Source: Plutella xylostella
Taxonomy: Eukaryota; Arthropoda; Insecta; Lepidoptera; Plutellidae
NCBI RefSeq assembly: GCF_932276165.1
Contig: NC_064002.1
Location: 3,844,001-3,908,000 of the forward strand
Direction of reading: 5' to 3'
Length of the DNA stretch: 64,000 nucleotides
Shown here piece after piece: positions 21,601 to 28,500 of this stretch (positions are counted from its first letter, which is position 1; every line of letters begins with the position of its first letter). The position numbers and the translations under genes are program-made. Under the pieces are notes generated by a model. That model did no database searches. It had not been told where the DNA came from and was given only the letters and a program-made list of their open reading frames with translations.

Positions 21601-22323
21601 TAGTCAAAACTGTTGATGTGTACATTGCCATTCGTTGTAACAGGTTTACTCGAGTTTAGGAGAATGATAATCGATTTATATCCTCTACCCATAAACATAA
21701 TTGAAATACCTACAACATAACAATTTAATTTTCATGGGAGATTTAATTTAACTTTACACTTTATACATATTTTTCTTTTTCACGCAGTCAAAAAAATTAA
21801 AACGTAATCTACGCACAATCATTGTGTAAAAATATTACGACTCTACATATATACAACTAGTATAGACATTGATCATGAATACACTCACATTGAATTGATA
21901 TCCCATAATTAACAACAATCCTTTAGTTACTGTGTGTCTCCTTTTCTTAACATGGATAATGTAAATAAATTACAACATGGTTTGTGAACTTATCAAACTT
22001 CCCAACTGACTGGAAGTCCGTGTTAAATAGTTTTTTTTACGTAGAATTATAGAATTTGCACCATCTGGTAATCGAGCAATTTATGAATTTATTTATATGT
22101 AGTTTTGGCTATTTTATCTTTGTTATACGTTTTTTAGAACATACTATTGTAGCGCAGAAATACTTCAACAAAACTGACCATACATTTGAAAATTTAATGT
22201 TTCCCCTACGAACTATGTGTTTGACCCGTGTCGGATCGATTTCAGGTGTGTAAAAAGAACCTCGAAGGACAGAGCTTCTTCGCTAAGGGAGGACGGCCAT
22301 TCTGCAAACTGCACGCGCGCTAG
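487..22323 (+). CDS. Zasp52: Zasp52 (PDZ-LIM Z-disc protein), 3' two thirds of the gene
   Basis: Multi-exon gene of the Zasp/Alp-Enigma family, which binds alpha-actinin and builds Z-discs and integrin adhesions. Exons inferred from GT-AG sites and reading frame: 487-663, 1224-1764 (array), 2130-2236, 2646-2708, 3083-3201, 3794-3872, 4007-4038, 5588-5759, 7973-8103, 8693-8784, 9452-9581 or 9882-10215, 11276-11464, 12131-12230, 12465-12711, 13644-16976 or 17138-18458, 19028-19214, 20439-20559, 20975-21090, 22246-22323. Recognition rests on the ZM region (7973-8784), the LIM1 stretch GVFVRIKDKNLHVECF and the LIM2-4 block with GPFITALGRIWCPDHF, DCLNAIGKHYHPECF and CFACGFPVEAGDRWVEALN. The PDZ domain and start codon are outside the window. 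Exons 2130-4038 end in phase 0 but exon 5588 needs phase 2, so either that cassette is used in other isoforms or an exon was missed; array exons ending in phase 2 can join exon 5588 directly. Confidence 0.93.
748..829 (+). pseudogene. partial copy of the 487 exon end
   Basis: This segment repeats the 3' part of exon 487-663 (ERDARAPALARSLNAPA) and keeps a donor, gtgagt at 830. It ends in phase 0, whereas exon 487-663 ends in phase 1, so it would not join the 1224 exons in the same frame. It is a duplicate end-of-exon, either an alternative exon with another partner or debris. Confidence 0.5.
1224..1764 (+). repeat. Zasp52: five-copy tandem exon array in Zasp52
   Basis: Five exon-like units each follow CAG and end at GTGGGT or GTGAGT: 1224-1326, 1359-1427, 1460-1528, 1561-1663 and 1696-1764 (103, 69, 69, 103, 69 bases). 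They are separated by near-identical 32-base spacers that start with the donor and end gcttgCAG or gcctgCAG. The coding frame TTSGDSARDLTTRQRAQ then PADPSQPSTSAGI joins in phase to exon 487-663 upstream and to exon 2130 or 5588 downstream. The short units lack the SARDLTTRQRA part. The 32-base spacers look too short for normal insect introns, so the array may offer competing first acceptors and last donors rather than five spliced exons. Confidence 0.7.
1999..2092 (-). repeat. dispersed repeat fragment (antisense 3' tail)
   Basis: The stretch attctttattgcacaa followed by cttaatgctaagagcatt recurs at about 47200-47270 in the same orientation. It looks like the reverse complement of a retroelement 3' end. 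The family was not identified. Confidence 0.4.
2130..4038 (+). CDS. Zasp52: Zasp52 acidic linker exon cassette (five small exons)
   Basis: Exons 2130-2236, 2646-2708, 3083-3201, 3794-3872 and 4007-4038 each have canonical sites and compatible phases (2-1, 1-1, 1-0, 0-1, 1-0). They read FNPVTADESAEEAPARRAS, DEFNWIM, DSDIPVPPKPQDSSEQ, a Glu-rich block (EEEVLEVEPAAEATEDHTD), NVSAEVSAAAEETPQEDQ and DKESTVVELNQ. The product is acidic and low in complexity, as expected for a disordered linker between PDZ and ZM. The outgoing phase 0 does not fit exon 5588. Confidence 0.65.
3230..3610 (+). repeat. unclassified GC-richer interspersed segment
   Basis: Intron DNA right after exon 3083-3201, with repeated gagaatctcgcgagaacgcg-type words in both orientations (about 3264 and 3562). 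An open frame runs through it without the look of a protein domain. Probably a degenerate mobile element, family unknown. Confidence 0.3.
4088..5356 (-). mobile_element. mariner (Tc1/mariner) element, inactive
   Basis: Terminal inverted repeats TTAGGTCCTTACATATGAAA begin at 4088 and their complement ends at 5356, with target duplications TA at 4086-4087 and 5357-5358. The 1269-base length is typical of mariner. It lies in a Zasp52 intron with its transposase on the opposite strand. The clean TA duplication and long matching ends suggest a fairly recent insertion. Confidence 0.93.
4168..5168 (-). pseudogene. mariner transposase, frameshifted
   Basis: The start MENLKYRVIYEYEF is at 5168 on the - strand, followed by helix-turn-helix sequence (KENTVRFWFQRFRSG). 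The frame breaks near 4965, continues with ITCDEKWILYDD (first catalytic Asp), breaks near 4725, continues with LLLQDNARPHTA (second Asp) and YSPDLAPTDYHFF (third Asp, D34D spacing), and breaks again near 4345. Three frame breaks mean no functional transposase. Confidence 0.88.
5588..5759 (+). CDS. Zasp52: Zasp52 exon before the ZM region
   Basis: Acceptor ccccag ends at 5587 and donor gtaagt starts at 5760. It must be entered in phase 2, reading SGGGTWRPAVTPTGSLPRPG and then SRPIGSGHNNVAKPFGY. The end KPFGY runs in phase 0 into exon 7973. A 55-base AT-rich segment just after the donor (about 5767-5821) is repeated at about 38935-38987 in a PARP1 intron. Confidence 0.8.
6208..7279. mobile_element. 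large foldback element, TA target site
   Basis: A 1072-base near-perfect inverted repeat: each arm is about 500 bases, beginning CAGGGTTATTGGTAAGTAGA at 6208 with the complement ending at 7279, and TA on both sides (6206-6207, 7280-7281). The arms meet around 6700-6790. There is no coding frame. CAGGG ends and the TA duplication resemble non-autonomous Tc1/mariner-like elements. As RNA the Zasp52 intron would fold here into a very long hairpin. Confidence 0.9.
7973..8784 (+). CDS. Zasp52: Zasp52 ZM-motif exons (7973-8103 and 8693-8784)
   Basis: Exon 7973-8103 reads SKSIVNKQYNTPVNMYSEQ then IAETLSAQTEVLAGGVLG, and exon 8693-8784 reads VNFKKNEKTYDAEKSAVFK. The block KQYNTPVNMYS is the hallmark of the Zasp motif that contacts alpha-actinin in this family. 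Phase 2 joins the two exons; phase 1 leaves toward either LIM1 first-half exon. Confidence 0.93.
8367..8435. repeat. perfect 26-base hairpin
   Basis: Stem 8367-8392 and 8410-8435 are exact complements (CAGAAGCCGTCAGACATTTT and onward) around a 17-base loop, in the Zasp52 intron between the ZM exons. It could be a tiny palindromic element or a pre-miRNA-like hairpin; nothing in sequence decides. Confidence 0.75.
9452..9581 (+). CDS. Zasp52: Zasp52 LIM1 first-half exon, version a (CEDC)
   Basis: Enters in phase 1 from exon 8784 and leaves in phase 2. It reads EVVSHAPSGLRPVAAPVTRP and ends GQNICEDCERLIT, the first CxxC pair of LIM1, whose remaining zinc ligands are encoded by exon 11276-11464. 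Confidence 0.88.
9882..10215 (+). CDS. Zasp52: Zasp52 LIM1 first-half exon, version b (CAEC)
   Basis: Acceptor gcag ends at 9881 and donor gtaaga starts at 10216. Same entry phase 1 and exit phase 2 as exon 9452-9581. It carries a Pro/Ala-rich linker (PEPEPQLPPPPPAPPAQPP) and ends TPYCAECNKYI, a second version of the LIM1 CxxC half. It cannot be used together with 9452-9581, because a phase-2 exit would meet a phase-1 entry, so the two are probably mutually exclusive. Confidence 0.8.
10216..11275 (+). other. Zasp52 intron without recognised features
   Basis: AT-rich intron. Short open frames here have no domain appearance. AATAAA words with nearby AT runs occur around 10970-10990. No gene is supported. 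Confidence 0.5.
11276..11464 (+). CDS. Zasp52: Zasp52 LIM1 second-half exon
   Basis: Reads GVFVRIKDKNLHVECFKCAT, then CGTSLKNQDYYNLNGKLYCD and IHAKLAARAH, supplying the His, Cys and Asp/His zinc ligands missing from the 9452 or 9882 exon. Exits in phase 2 (CC) to exon 12131. A truncated copy of its 3' half follows at 11679-11782. Confidence 0.93.
11481..11790 (+). repeat. tandem duplication with partial LIM1 exon copy
   Basis: About 114 bases (11481-11594) are repeated from 11595. The second unit runs on into a partial copy of the LIM1 exon, 11679-11782 (YYNLNGKPYCDIHAKLAARA), with its donor gtgagt kept. The copy has silent and minor changes (KPYC for KLYC, HQP for HPP) and no obvious acceptor in front. 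Confidence 0.8.
12131..12711 (+). CDS. Zasp52: Zasp52 linker exons with AYNPAPV repeats (12131-12230, 12465-12711)
   Basis: Exon 12131-12230 reads GGRVPSNAYSTPLPPLATNN and a short Asn run. Exon 12465-12711 reads SGPKPFGSSLGSAYSPSLSP and then four to five Pro-Ala-Tyr-Asn-Pro-Ala-Pro-Val repeats, a tandem repeat at DNA level also. It exits in phase 1 (single A), which fits both exon 13644 and exon 17138. Confidence 0.85.
12712..13643 (+). other. Zasp52 intron
   Basis: AT-rich. Two small exon-like islands flanked by AG and GT (about 12859-12890 and 13251-13273) were not accepted because their phases do not fit. No other feature seen. Confidence 0.4.
13644..16976 (+). CDS. Zasp52: Zasp52 giant linker exon ending in LIM2 first half, version a (CGSC); one frame break
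   Basis: Enters in phase 1 and exits in phase 2 after VPLCGSCNGNIR, the CxxC half of LIM2. The first part (to a stop at 16199-16201) is Ser/Gln-rich (SSQQM repeats) and holds three copies of a D-(G/A)-L-T-T-A-x-(D/E)-R-x-(F/Y)-(S/T)-P motif near 14585, 14957 and 15037. Near 16137 the frame shifts: the continuation GRSPTPKPRSKSP, then KAQAPRIKESTPQ up to 16976, is in another frame. One extra G in the gagggcgc run would join them. Likely a single-base indel in the assembly or allele; otherwise isoforms using this exon stop at 16201 and lack LIM2-4. Confidence 0.85.
17138..18458 (+). CDS. Zasp52: Zasp52 alternative linker exon ending in LIM2 first half, version b (CHVC)
   Basis: Acceptor ctaacag ends at 17137 and donor gtaacc starts at 18459. 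Same entry phase 1 and exit phase 2 as exon 13644-16976, so the two appear mutually exclusive. It opens MPNVSSPLKPEFKSPAEERL, has a repeated module HIQSMADMIQDTVVTKHPLN / HIQNIGDRIKDTILNNHPMN, a 72-base tandem duplication at about 17908-18052 and Asn-rich sequence, and ends PVCHVCDKAITR. The AT-rich Asn/Lys/Ser composition differs from the GC-rich LIM exons. Confidence 0.88.
18905..18985 (+). repeat. short dispersed repeat word
   Basis: The words acgatgatatccgctagagg and cgccactttgta just before the LIM2 exon recur, diverged, at about 34660-34700 beside a PARP1 exon copy. Family unknown. Confidence 0.35.
19028..19214 (+). CDS. Zasp52: Zasp52 LIM2 second-half exon
   Basis: Starts with the G that completes an Arg codon from exon 16976 or 18458, then GPFITALGRIWCPDHFVC, RRALQDIGFVEENGQLYCEY and APACDKCHGKIKG. 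It completes LIM2 and begins LIM3 (CDKC). Confidence 0.95.
19236..19357. mobile_element. 122-base TA-flanked MITE (CAGGRTGTTGC ends)
   Basis: Inverted ends CAGGATGTTGCGAAAAGAAT and the complement of CTTTTTGGAGCACCCTG, TA at 19234-19235 and 19358-19359. Same family as the MITE at 37545-37662 (118 bases), with the shared core gcttagataat/ctaagcc. It starts about 20 bases after the LIM2 exon donor. Confidence 0.8.
19649..20378. mobile_element. 730-base MITE-like element, copy 1
   Basis: Begins AATGGACAACATTTCA and ends with its complement GAAATGTTGTCCATT. The whole length matches, in reverse orientation, the element at 47819-51156 once the piggyBac there is removed. No coding frame. Target duplication not clear. 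It lies between the LIM2 and LIM3 exons of Zasp52. Confidence 0.88.
20439..20559 (+). CDS. Zasp52: Zasp52 LIM3 exon
   Basis: Reads DCLNAIGKHYHPECFNCVYC then GNNPFFLEDGLPYCEA, giving the LIM3 His/Cys ligands. Acceptor aatttcag and donor gtaagt are good. Phase 1 exit. Confidence 0.95.
20629..20937. mobile_element. 309-base TA-flanked MITE
   Basis: Ends CAGGGTGTTAGAAAAAGG and the complement of CCTTTTCTCACACCCTG, TA at 20627-20628 and 20938-20939. It sits just before exon 20975-21090. Confidence 0.75.
20975..21090 (+). CDS. Zasp52: Zasp52 LIM3/LIM4 exon
   Basis: Reads DWNELFTTKCFACGFPVEAG and HSQCFNCT, ending LIM3 and supplying the first ligands of LIM4. It ends in phase 0 (ACG), which allows two acceptors in the last exon: 22246 (LIM4 end) or 22334 (tail-anchor frame). 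Confidence 0.94.
21119..21138 (+). repeat. (AC)n microsatellite
   Basis: About ten CA repeats 29 bases after the exon 21090 donor. The remaining intron to 22245 is AT-rich with no recognised feature. Confidence 0.9.
22246..22323 (+). CDS. Zasp52: Zasp52 terminal exon, canonical LIM4 end
   Basis: Reads VCKKNLEGQSFFAKGGRPFC then KLHAR and stop at 22321-22323. It completes LIM4; ending at the last zinc-binding residues is usual for Zasp52. Confidence 0.95.
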   Translation: MCKKNLEGQSFFAKGGRPFCKLHAR

Positions 22324-22333
22324 GAGCCCCCAG

Positions 22334-23410
22334 ATCATGTACCACTCCGACACCGTCTACTCGACCACCACGTTCCGCCCCGTGTCGCCCCTCCCGCGCC
22401 CGCCGCCCGCCCCGCTGCCGCCCCCGCCGCCGCCGCCGCCGCCGCCCGCCACGCCCTCCCCGCAGCGCTCCAGGAAACTGGAAACGCCCCTCCACTTCGA
22501 GGGAGGGCTGTTTTCCGACATCCGCAGCACGGAGGGCAAGCTGCTGAGCAAGGTGACGGTCGACCGCGTGCACAGCTCGTCGCGCCATGACGTCACCGAG
22601 TCGCCCGGGCCCGCGCCCACCGCCCGCGACTACGTCGATGACGTCACCAAAACTGAGACCATCACTAACGAGGACGTCATCAAGATCAGGTTCACCCCCG
22701 TGGTGCCCGAGCTCGACGTGCCGCGGCTGCTCACTCCCTCTCAGTTTATCCCATTGCCGCCGCAGGTTGAATACATAAAAGACGACTTTGAAGATTTACA
22801 AAGTTACAAAATGGTCAACTCGGTGTGCAAGGGAAATAAATTTGAATCTGATGCGATGTGTGACCGGGAGAAGAGCGTGGACAGCTTAAGTAATATTTAC
22901 AACTTTGAGCCAATGATACGTCCTCACAGCCCGCTTGCTAACTTTATCGTGCCGGAACAGCTAACTAAGATTGATGAATATCTACAAAAAAGTTTGGACG
23001 AGCATTCAAACGACGGTGAAGAGCGGACGATGTCTCCGACGACCGAGGCGAAGCGAGGGGAGGCACCGGCTGATAACACTCTACTTCATAAAGAAAGTAA
23101 CATACACGAACAAATCATTCGCTCTGAATCCAAGAGTATGAATGTGTCTAGTTATCAAGGTAGGGACGAACCCAGCATTAATAAAACAAGTGCTGTTAAA
23201 ACGGAAGAAAAATACGACCCTCCGGCGGAAAAATTCGATCGAAAAAGGAAATCAAAAGTAGACAGTGCTAATGACAAGAATACAGGAGTGCTAAGAGCTA
23301 TTTATAATATGCCTATACATTATCACGCAATAATTTTGTGCGTTTTATTAATTGTATACAATCTTGTTTATCAATATATTAAGCAACATTGTCAAGTTAA
23401 AAGTAAATAA
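22334..23410 (+). CDS. tail-anchored open frame overlapping the Zasp52 3' end (possible alternative C-terminus)
   Basis: A 358-codon frame, open well upstream, runs from an alternative acceptor cccccag (ending 22333) to a stop at 23408-23410. Entered there from exon 21090 in phase 0 it replaces the second half of LIM4. It reads IMYHSDTVYSTTTFRPVSP, a Pro run (22380-22455), charged sequence such as IRFTPVVPELDVPRLLTPS, and ends with about 20 hydrophobic residues (YHAIILCVLLIVYNLVYQYI) and a short basic tail, the form of a tail anchor. The frame stays open from GC-rich into AT-rich DNA, which argues for coding. A free-standing cistron starting at ATG 22337 is the other option. No homolog recognised. 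Confidence 0.65.
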   Translation: MMYHSDTVYSTTTFRPVSPLPRPPPAPLPPPPPPPPPPATPSPQRSRKLETPLHFEGGLFSDIRSTEGKLLSKVTVDRVHSSSRHDVTESPGPAPTARDYVDDVTKTETITNEDVIKIRFTPVVPELDVPRLLTPSQFIPLPPQVEYIKDDFEDLQSYKMVNSVCKGNKFESDAMCDREKSVDSLSNIYNFEPMIRPHSPLANFIVPEQLTKIDEYLQKSLDEHSNDGEERTMSPTTEAKRGEAPADNTLLHKESNIHEQIIRSESKSMNVSSYQGRDEPSINKTSAVKTEEKYDPPAEKFDRKRKSKVDSANDKNTGVLRAIYNMPIHYHAIILCVLLIVYNLVYQYIKQHCQVKSK

Positions 23411-24270
23411 ATGATATTTAATGCAATTAATGAAATTACCGATTAGTCAGTTTACTATATTACATCCTAGTCATAGTGTATTTATCAAAATTGAGATTTA
23501 GGTATCCTGTATAATGTCTTCCAAGGAGACATTTTATATATTTTTTGTTTATAGTTTTATATATTTTTAAATCATAGTGTTAATGAGACACGGGACATTA
23601 CTAGAAGATGTACATAATCACAGGTAATCTTTTGATTGTTAGCAATTAATTGATATAATTAACAATGAAATGCTTTTAATGCCCTGAAGATGTTAACTTG
23701 CAAAATCGCGACTCTGTTTACAGGTTATTTATTCTAATCAAGTTTTAAGGCTTTGTATACAGCTTCCGGAATGTTGCAGTTAAGCAGTTACTAACATTTA
23801 GTACTTAGCAATTAACAAAGTGTGAACATGTCACACATTGGATTCAAGTCCAAGGGAGAACATTGGATTAATATTGGTGCACCAAGTGGTTAGGAAGTGT
23901 ATACCTAATTAATAAAATATTCATAAACATAATTGGATAAGAAAGTACTTTACTTGTCTACAAACCTGTATTTATTAAGATTTGTAAAGGTGGTATCATC
24001 TATATGGGTAACTGTTTAGGCATTTTATACTTTTTGGGATGAAGAATTACTAAATTTTGTAATAAATATATAATTACATTATGTAAGATAAGTTTAAAAG
24101 TCGGTGCAGAGATGTACCTCTGCCTATCCCGTAAAGGAACAATGGCATGAGTGTTTTTATGATATAATCGTAAGAATTATTTATTTAGAATTATTGACCA
24201 TAATTAGTAATTACCTACACATCATCTATTATTTATAAGAATATTTGAGCTTAAATAAAATATTTTATTT
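23411..24270 (+). other. probable Zasp52 3' untranslated region
   Basis: AT-rich and non-coding, with AATAAA words at several places; the one near 24255 is followed by T-rich sequence. It contains an old SINE fragment at about 24104-24160 resembling the 3' end of the SINE at 24964. Confidence 0.5.
24104..24160 (+). repeat. degenerate 3' fragment of the tRNA-headed SINE
   Basis: The words ggtgcagagatgtacctctg and cctatcccgtaaagg match the 3' part of the SINEs at 24964 and 60244 with several changes and a deletion. Confidence 0.65.
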
Positions 24271-24963
24271 TATAGCTTTTTTCATTTAATAATAATAGTT
24301 AAGTATCTAAATATATTAGCTCTCTGGAGTTTAAAGGTTGGAAATTGCTTCGGGTAAGTACCTACTACATGTATGTCATGAGAATCACACACTTTATGCT
24401 ATCCGGACAGTTGTGGTGAGGTAGAGCCATAAGTAGGTAGTTACAATCAGCTTATTCACTTCTTTGGGTAGAGCGGCGGTGATCGACTGGTTAGCTGAAC
24501 ATGTAACTAGTCTAAGCAGAGCATAGCAAGCACTATCGGTGGGTCAAAATCTTAACTTCGATATTTAGGTTCCAGTGACTGTTGGTGAGGCGAAAATAAA
24601 CTATAAATATACGTAAGTATCGCATAGTGCACTGCAGTGGACTGGAGAGATCATGATGATGCTCATTTATAAGGAGAGCACGTTAGTACGGGCAGAATGC
24701 CAGGGATATCATTGCGATTAGGTATGTGATGCGTGCACGTAAAGAGACCATTAAACATAAAATACACATAAATTTTCAGATCATGCAATTTATGTAATGG
24801 ATGATAAATGAGTTGAAAACAAAATACACTTCCGAGAAGAATTTGTAGCAGGCAGGTGCAAATATACTTACATACCCACCATTAAAATAAGGGAAGGACT
24901 CATGCTTTGTCACTCTAAATTTTATTGTAAGTCTATTTACTATTTATGCTCCTTCCTAAGCTG

Positions 24964-25229
24964 ACGGCCGAATGGCGTAGTGGTTAGTGACCCTGACTAC
25001 TGAGCCGATGGTCCCGGGTTCGATTCCCGGCTGGGGCAGATATTTGTTTAAACACAGATATCTGTTCTCGGGTCTTGGATGTGCCCGTAAAATGGCAATA
25101 GGCCCGCCCCCTATTACATTGGGACTAACATAACACTCTGGCGAAAAGTGGGTGCAGCAATGCACCTCTGCCTACCCCGCAAGGGAGTACATTAGTACAA
25201 GGCGTGAGTGCGTGTTTTTTTTTTTTTTT
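24964..25229 (+). mobile_element. tRNA-derived SINE, copy 1
   Basis: The head has an A box (TGGCGTAGTGGTTAGTGAC) and B box (GGTTCGATTCCC), the body ends cctaccccgcaagggagtac, and a T run follows. Target duplication TTCCTAAGCTG at 24953-24963 and about 25228-25238. Nearly identical to 60244-60509. Confidence 0.93.
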
Positions 25230-25592
25230 CCTAAGCTGTCATTCATATTGTATCTTTACTTACGGGCATTATGCCTTATTGATTTGAAAAAAACATGAAT
25301 CGAAATAAAAATGGTCATATCTGATCTGTTGAAATATTTAATTCTCAAGATGCACCACATGCACTTACAATAAGAATAAAATTTCTATTTCTCAATCAAT
25401 ATTGAGCAAACAAAATTTAATAAATAACTTCTTACATCACATCAACTATAGATACAGGTACAGTACACAAATAATAACATGGAATAACGATATAAAATCT
25501 AAAATGGAAATGTAAAATATTCAAGTCTTCCTAACATCTTTGTATACAATCAAATTGCTGCTAAAAGTTCTATAAATAGCCTCTACATTGTT
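25230..25592. other. intergenic gap between convergent genes
   Basis: AT-rich, between the Zasp52 and SMSr 3' ends. It probably holds the SMSr 3' untranslated region on the - strand. No other feature. Confidence 0.5.
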
Positions 25593-28500
25593 TCATATAG
25601 TTTTCTTTGCTTTGGGCGAGGGGGGATTGCTGAAGTCTTTGAAGAGGGCGTCCTCTGGTTGCTTGTCCTGCAGCGAGCGATGTCTGAGCTCATCGGGAGC
25701 GCTGTCTTCCAGCAGCGTCGCCTGTATGTTCTTGTCTAGAGTGACCAGTCGTTGCCGGGAGCTCTTGAACTCTTCGACGAGGCTGAGATTCTTCTTTATT
25801 CCATCGACGAGTTTGACCACGGAATACTCCCCCATGGCGGCTCCCTCTTGCAGCTTGGAGCCGCATATCTTGGCTGCCGTGGACTCCTTAACGTCGGTGG
25901 CCATCTGCATGCACCACAGCCGCAGGTTGTTGATGATGGTCACGGGGCCCTCGTACTCGTTGGGCACGATCCCGTCGACCTCTGATTCGAAGAAGGATAG
26001 CAGCGGGAACCATATTCGCGTCCTGAAATGTAAACAATGGTTAGTAGGGGTATTGTATACTTGACAAGGCACGAGAATGTGTGTCACTGAACGCGTGCTT
26101 ATCACGAATGTCTTTGTCTGATAATGAATAATACATATATATTACATATATATATATATATATATGTTACTGTAAAAGCCCGAACAACGGTAAATCCTAA
26201 AATTTACGCGTAAAACCTAAGATTTACCAACTTTTAATGGTAAAAGCCCGAAAGATTTTGCGATTCGCACTTTTACCACTATTCACTTGGTAAATCTTAG
26301 GATTTACATTAAGGTACGGTAAATGTTGAAAAAGCCAGGTTATAACTTATAACCTCCGTAGTCGAACAAAGCGTCCGTAGTCGAGCGGGCTTCAGTGATC
26401 GTAACTGATCACTGAGGTTTAGCAACAACCAGCATGGTCAGCCATTGGATGGGTGACCGATTTCAAGTGGTTCTTTTCTGGATGCTTTCGTGCTTCGGAC
26501 GGCACGTTAAGCCGTGGGTCCCGGTTGCTGCTTCGGTAGCAGTCGTTAAGCCTAGTCAGAGGCCTTCGGGCGGCTTGAAAACGTCTGACAGTCGGGTTGC
26601 CCACTTACCCGATACTTTAATAATAGGTAGGTAATTATATTTTGTTTTTTTCTCAATTTATTTGTTAATTCTGAGAGAAAATAATTTAAGTTTTTGATTG
26701 AAATAAATGAATAGGTAATAATTAATCTTTGTTTTATTCCCAAAACCAACTTTTACTAGGTTTTAGTGGTAAAACCTAGCATTTACCAAATTCTAATGGT
26801 AAAAGCCCGAAAAAAATGACCCATTTTCACAAATCCTTACATTTACCAACTCATGTTGGTAAATCCTAAGATTTACTGGTAAATCCTAGGATTTACCGTT
26901 GTTCGGGCTTTTACAGTAACATATATATGTTTTATAATACTTATTGACAGTTAAAGTACCGAAGTAGGTACTCGTACATTTATAGGTAAGTAATTATTTA
27001 ATAAAATCACTGGGTTTGTGTTTAAGTTGTTGATAGAAATAAAACATAATTGACCTACCTATTCAGATTAGATATAGTGGTATTATTTATGAAAAGTTAT
27101 AACGAAGGCGATAGTAGAATAGAAACAAAAACACGTTAATATGTAGGTATTGTGACCTTTGGATACTTGGAACTTAGGTATGTTGTCTAGAGCAAGTGTT
27201 TTCAAACATGAAATGTTTCCACTGAAGTCTGTATTTCTTAAGTATAAATACCTATTATTTAAATTACTTAATTTTGTTGCACATCTCATGCATTTGATTG
27301 ATTTGATTACGACCGACCGAGAGTTTACGTAGAGGCTAACGTGAAACGATTTGTAACGACTCCACGAGTGGTGCAAATCACGACATCACCAAATCGATTT
27401 ACAATCGGAAAAATCCGCTATGCCGCTTTAGACAGACAGGCAGCCGTTATAATATAATAATAATATAGTGGCATAATGTGGAAGGTAAGACGAATAGTTA
27501 TGGCAATGGGCTATGACTGGCTGATAAATTCGATGATTCTAATACCGAATTGCAAAAAGGAACTTTAAGCTAATGTCAACATTAAATCTATGTCTGTCTC
27601 TTGCTGTCTTGCATATATTTATGGTTGTAAAAAGCTTAATTGTTCCTTTCTCCAACTCGGCGATAGAATTTAAAAAATACCTGGAAGAGTCTGACTGCAT
27701 AATAGCCTGGTTGTTCGACAGCGTGTGGTAGTACAGGAACAGGCGGGACGTGATGTAGAAGGCGATGAACACGTCGATGGAGTAGTGCTCGTGAGCCGCC
27801 AGGATGAAGAAGATGCCGAACATGTTCATCACCCACGTGAGGATGTGGAGTAGGTACAGGCTGCGGCATGTGTCTGGAATAAGGAACAGTTTGTTACAGA
27901 AACTTGGATGTTGTAGGCTAGTAAATGGGTCGATTTTTGCTGTGCAGCTCTACTTCATTCTAAATAGCTCCTAAATAGCAATAGACAAAAATCAAGGCAT
28001 CATAGTTTATTTTATCAATGTGTCTGATGCTATTTGAAATAAACTATAGTCGCTTCACTTCGTTATAAAGGTCTTCTTGTATCTTAAAGTAGGTACTTGC
28101 CTACCGGCCATATAGGCGTGCAGTTTAGTCACCCGTGTAACGAGGGTCCGCAACGCTATACTCACTCCAACACATTTTATATCTATATGAACTAACGCAA
28201 ACTATGCCGAGAGCAGCAGGTCCTTTTTCATAATTATAAAATACCTACTTGGATGTAACCTACTTTATAGTAAGTATGAACTTGGATAAGTAGCATTAGG
28301 TGTCAAATTTAAGCTATGTGGTAGGAAGTTAAAAATAGAGACATCTAAGGTGCATCACTACACCTACGCTAATAGACCTTGAGAATATTTTATACAAATA
28401 TAGATTTTTATTTTTGGAATTTATTATGCAGGTTGTTGCTGCGTGGCTGGGAGGTACCTATGAATACTTATTGTGACGAAGTGTAAAAACAACTTCCTTG

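Noticed and set aside
22283..22620. Arg/Gly-rich frames on the - strand
   Set aside because: Shadow of the poly-Pro coding DNA on the + strand.
24964..25040. tRNA gene
   Set aside because: A and B boxes are present but there is no proper acceptor stem, and target duplications plus a long body show it is a SINE head. Same for 60244.
25588..26064. 158-residue frame on the + strand opposite the SMSr last exon
   Set aside because: Antisense shadow; the - strand encodes the SMSr C-terminus in phase with the preceding exon.
26395..26470. 5S rRNA gene
   Set aside because: Only the internal promoter region resembles 5S; the 3' part does not.
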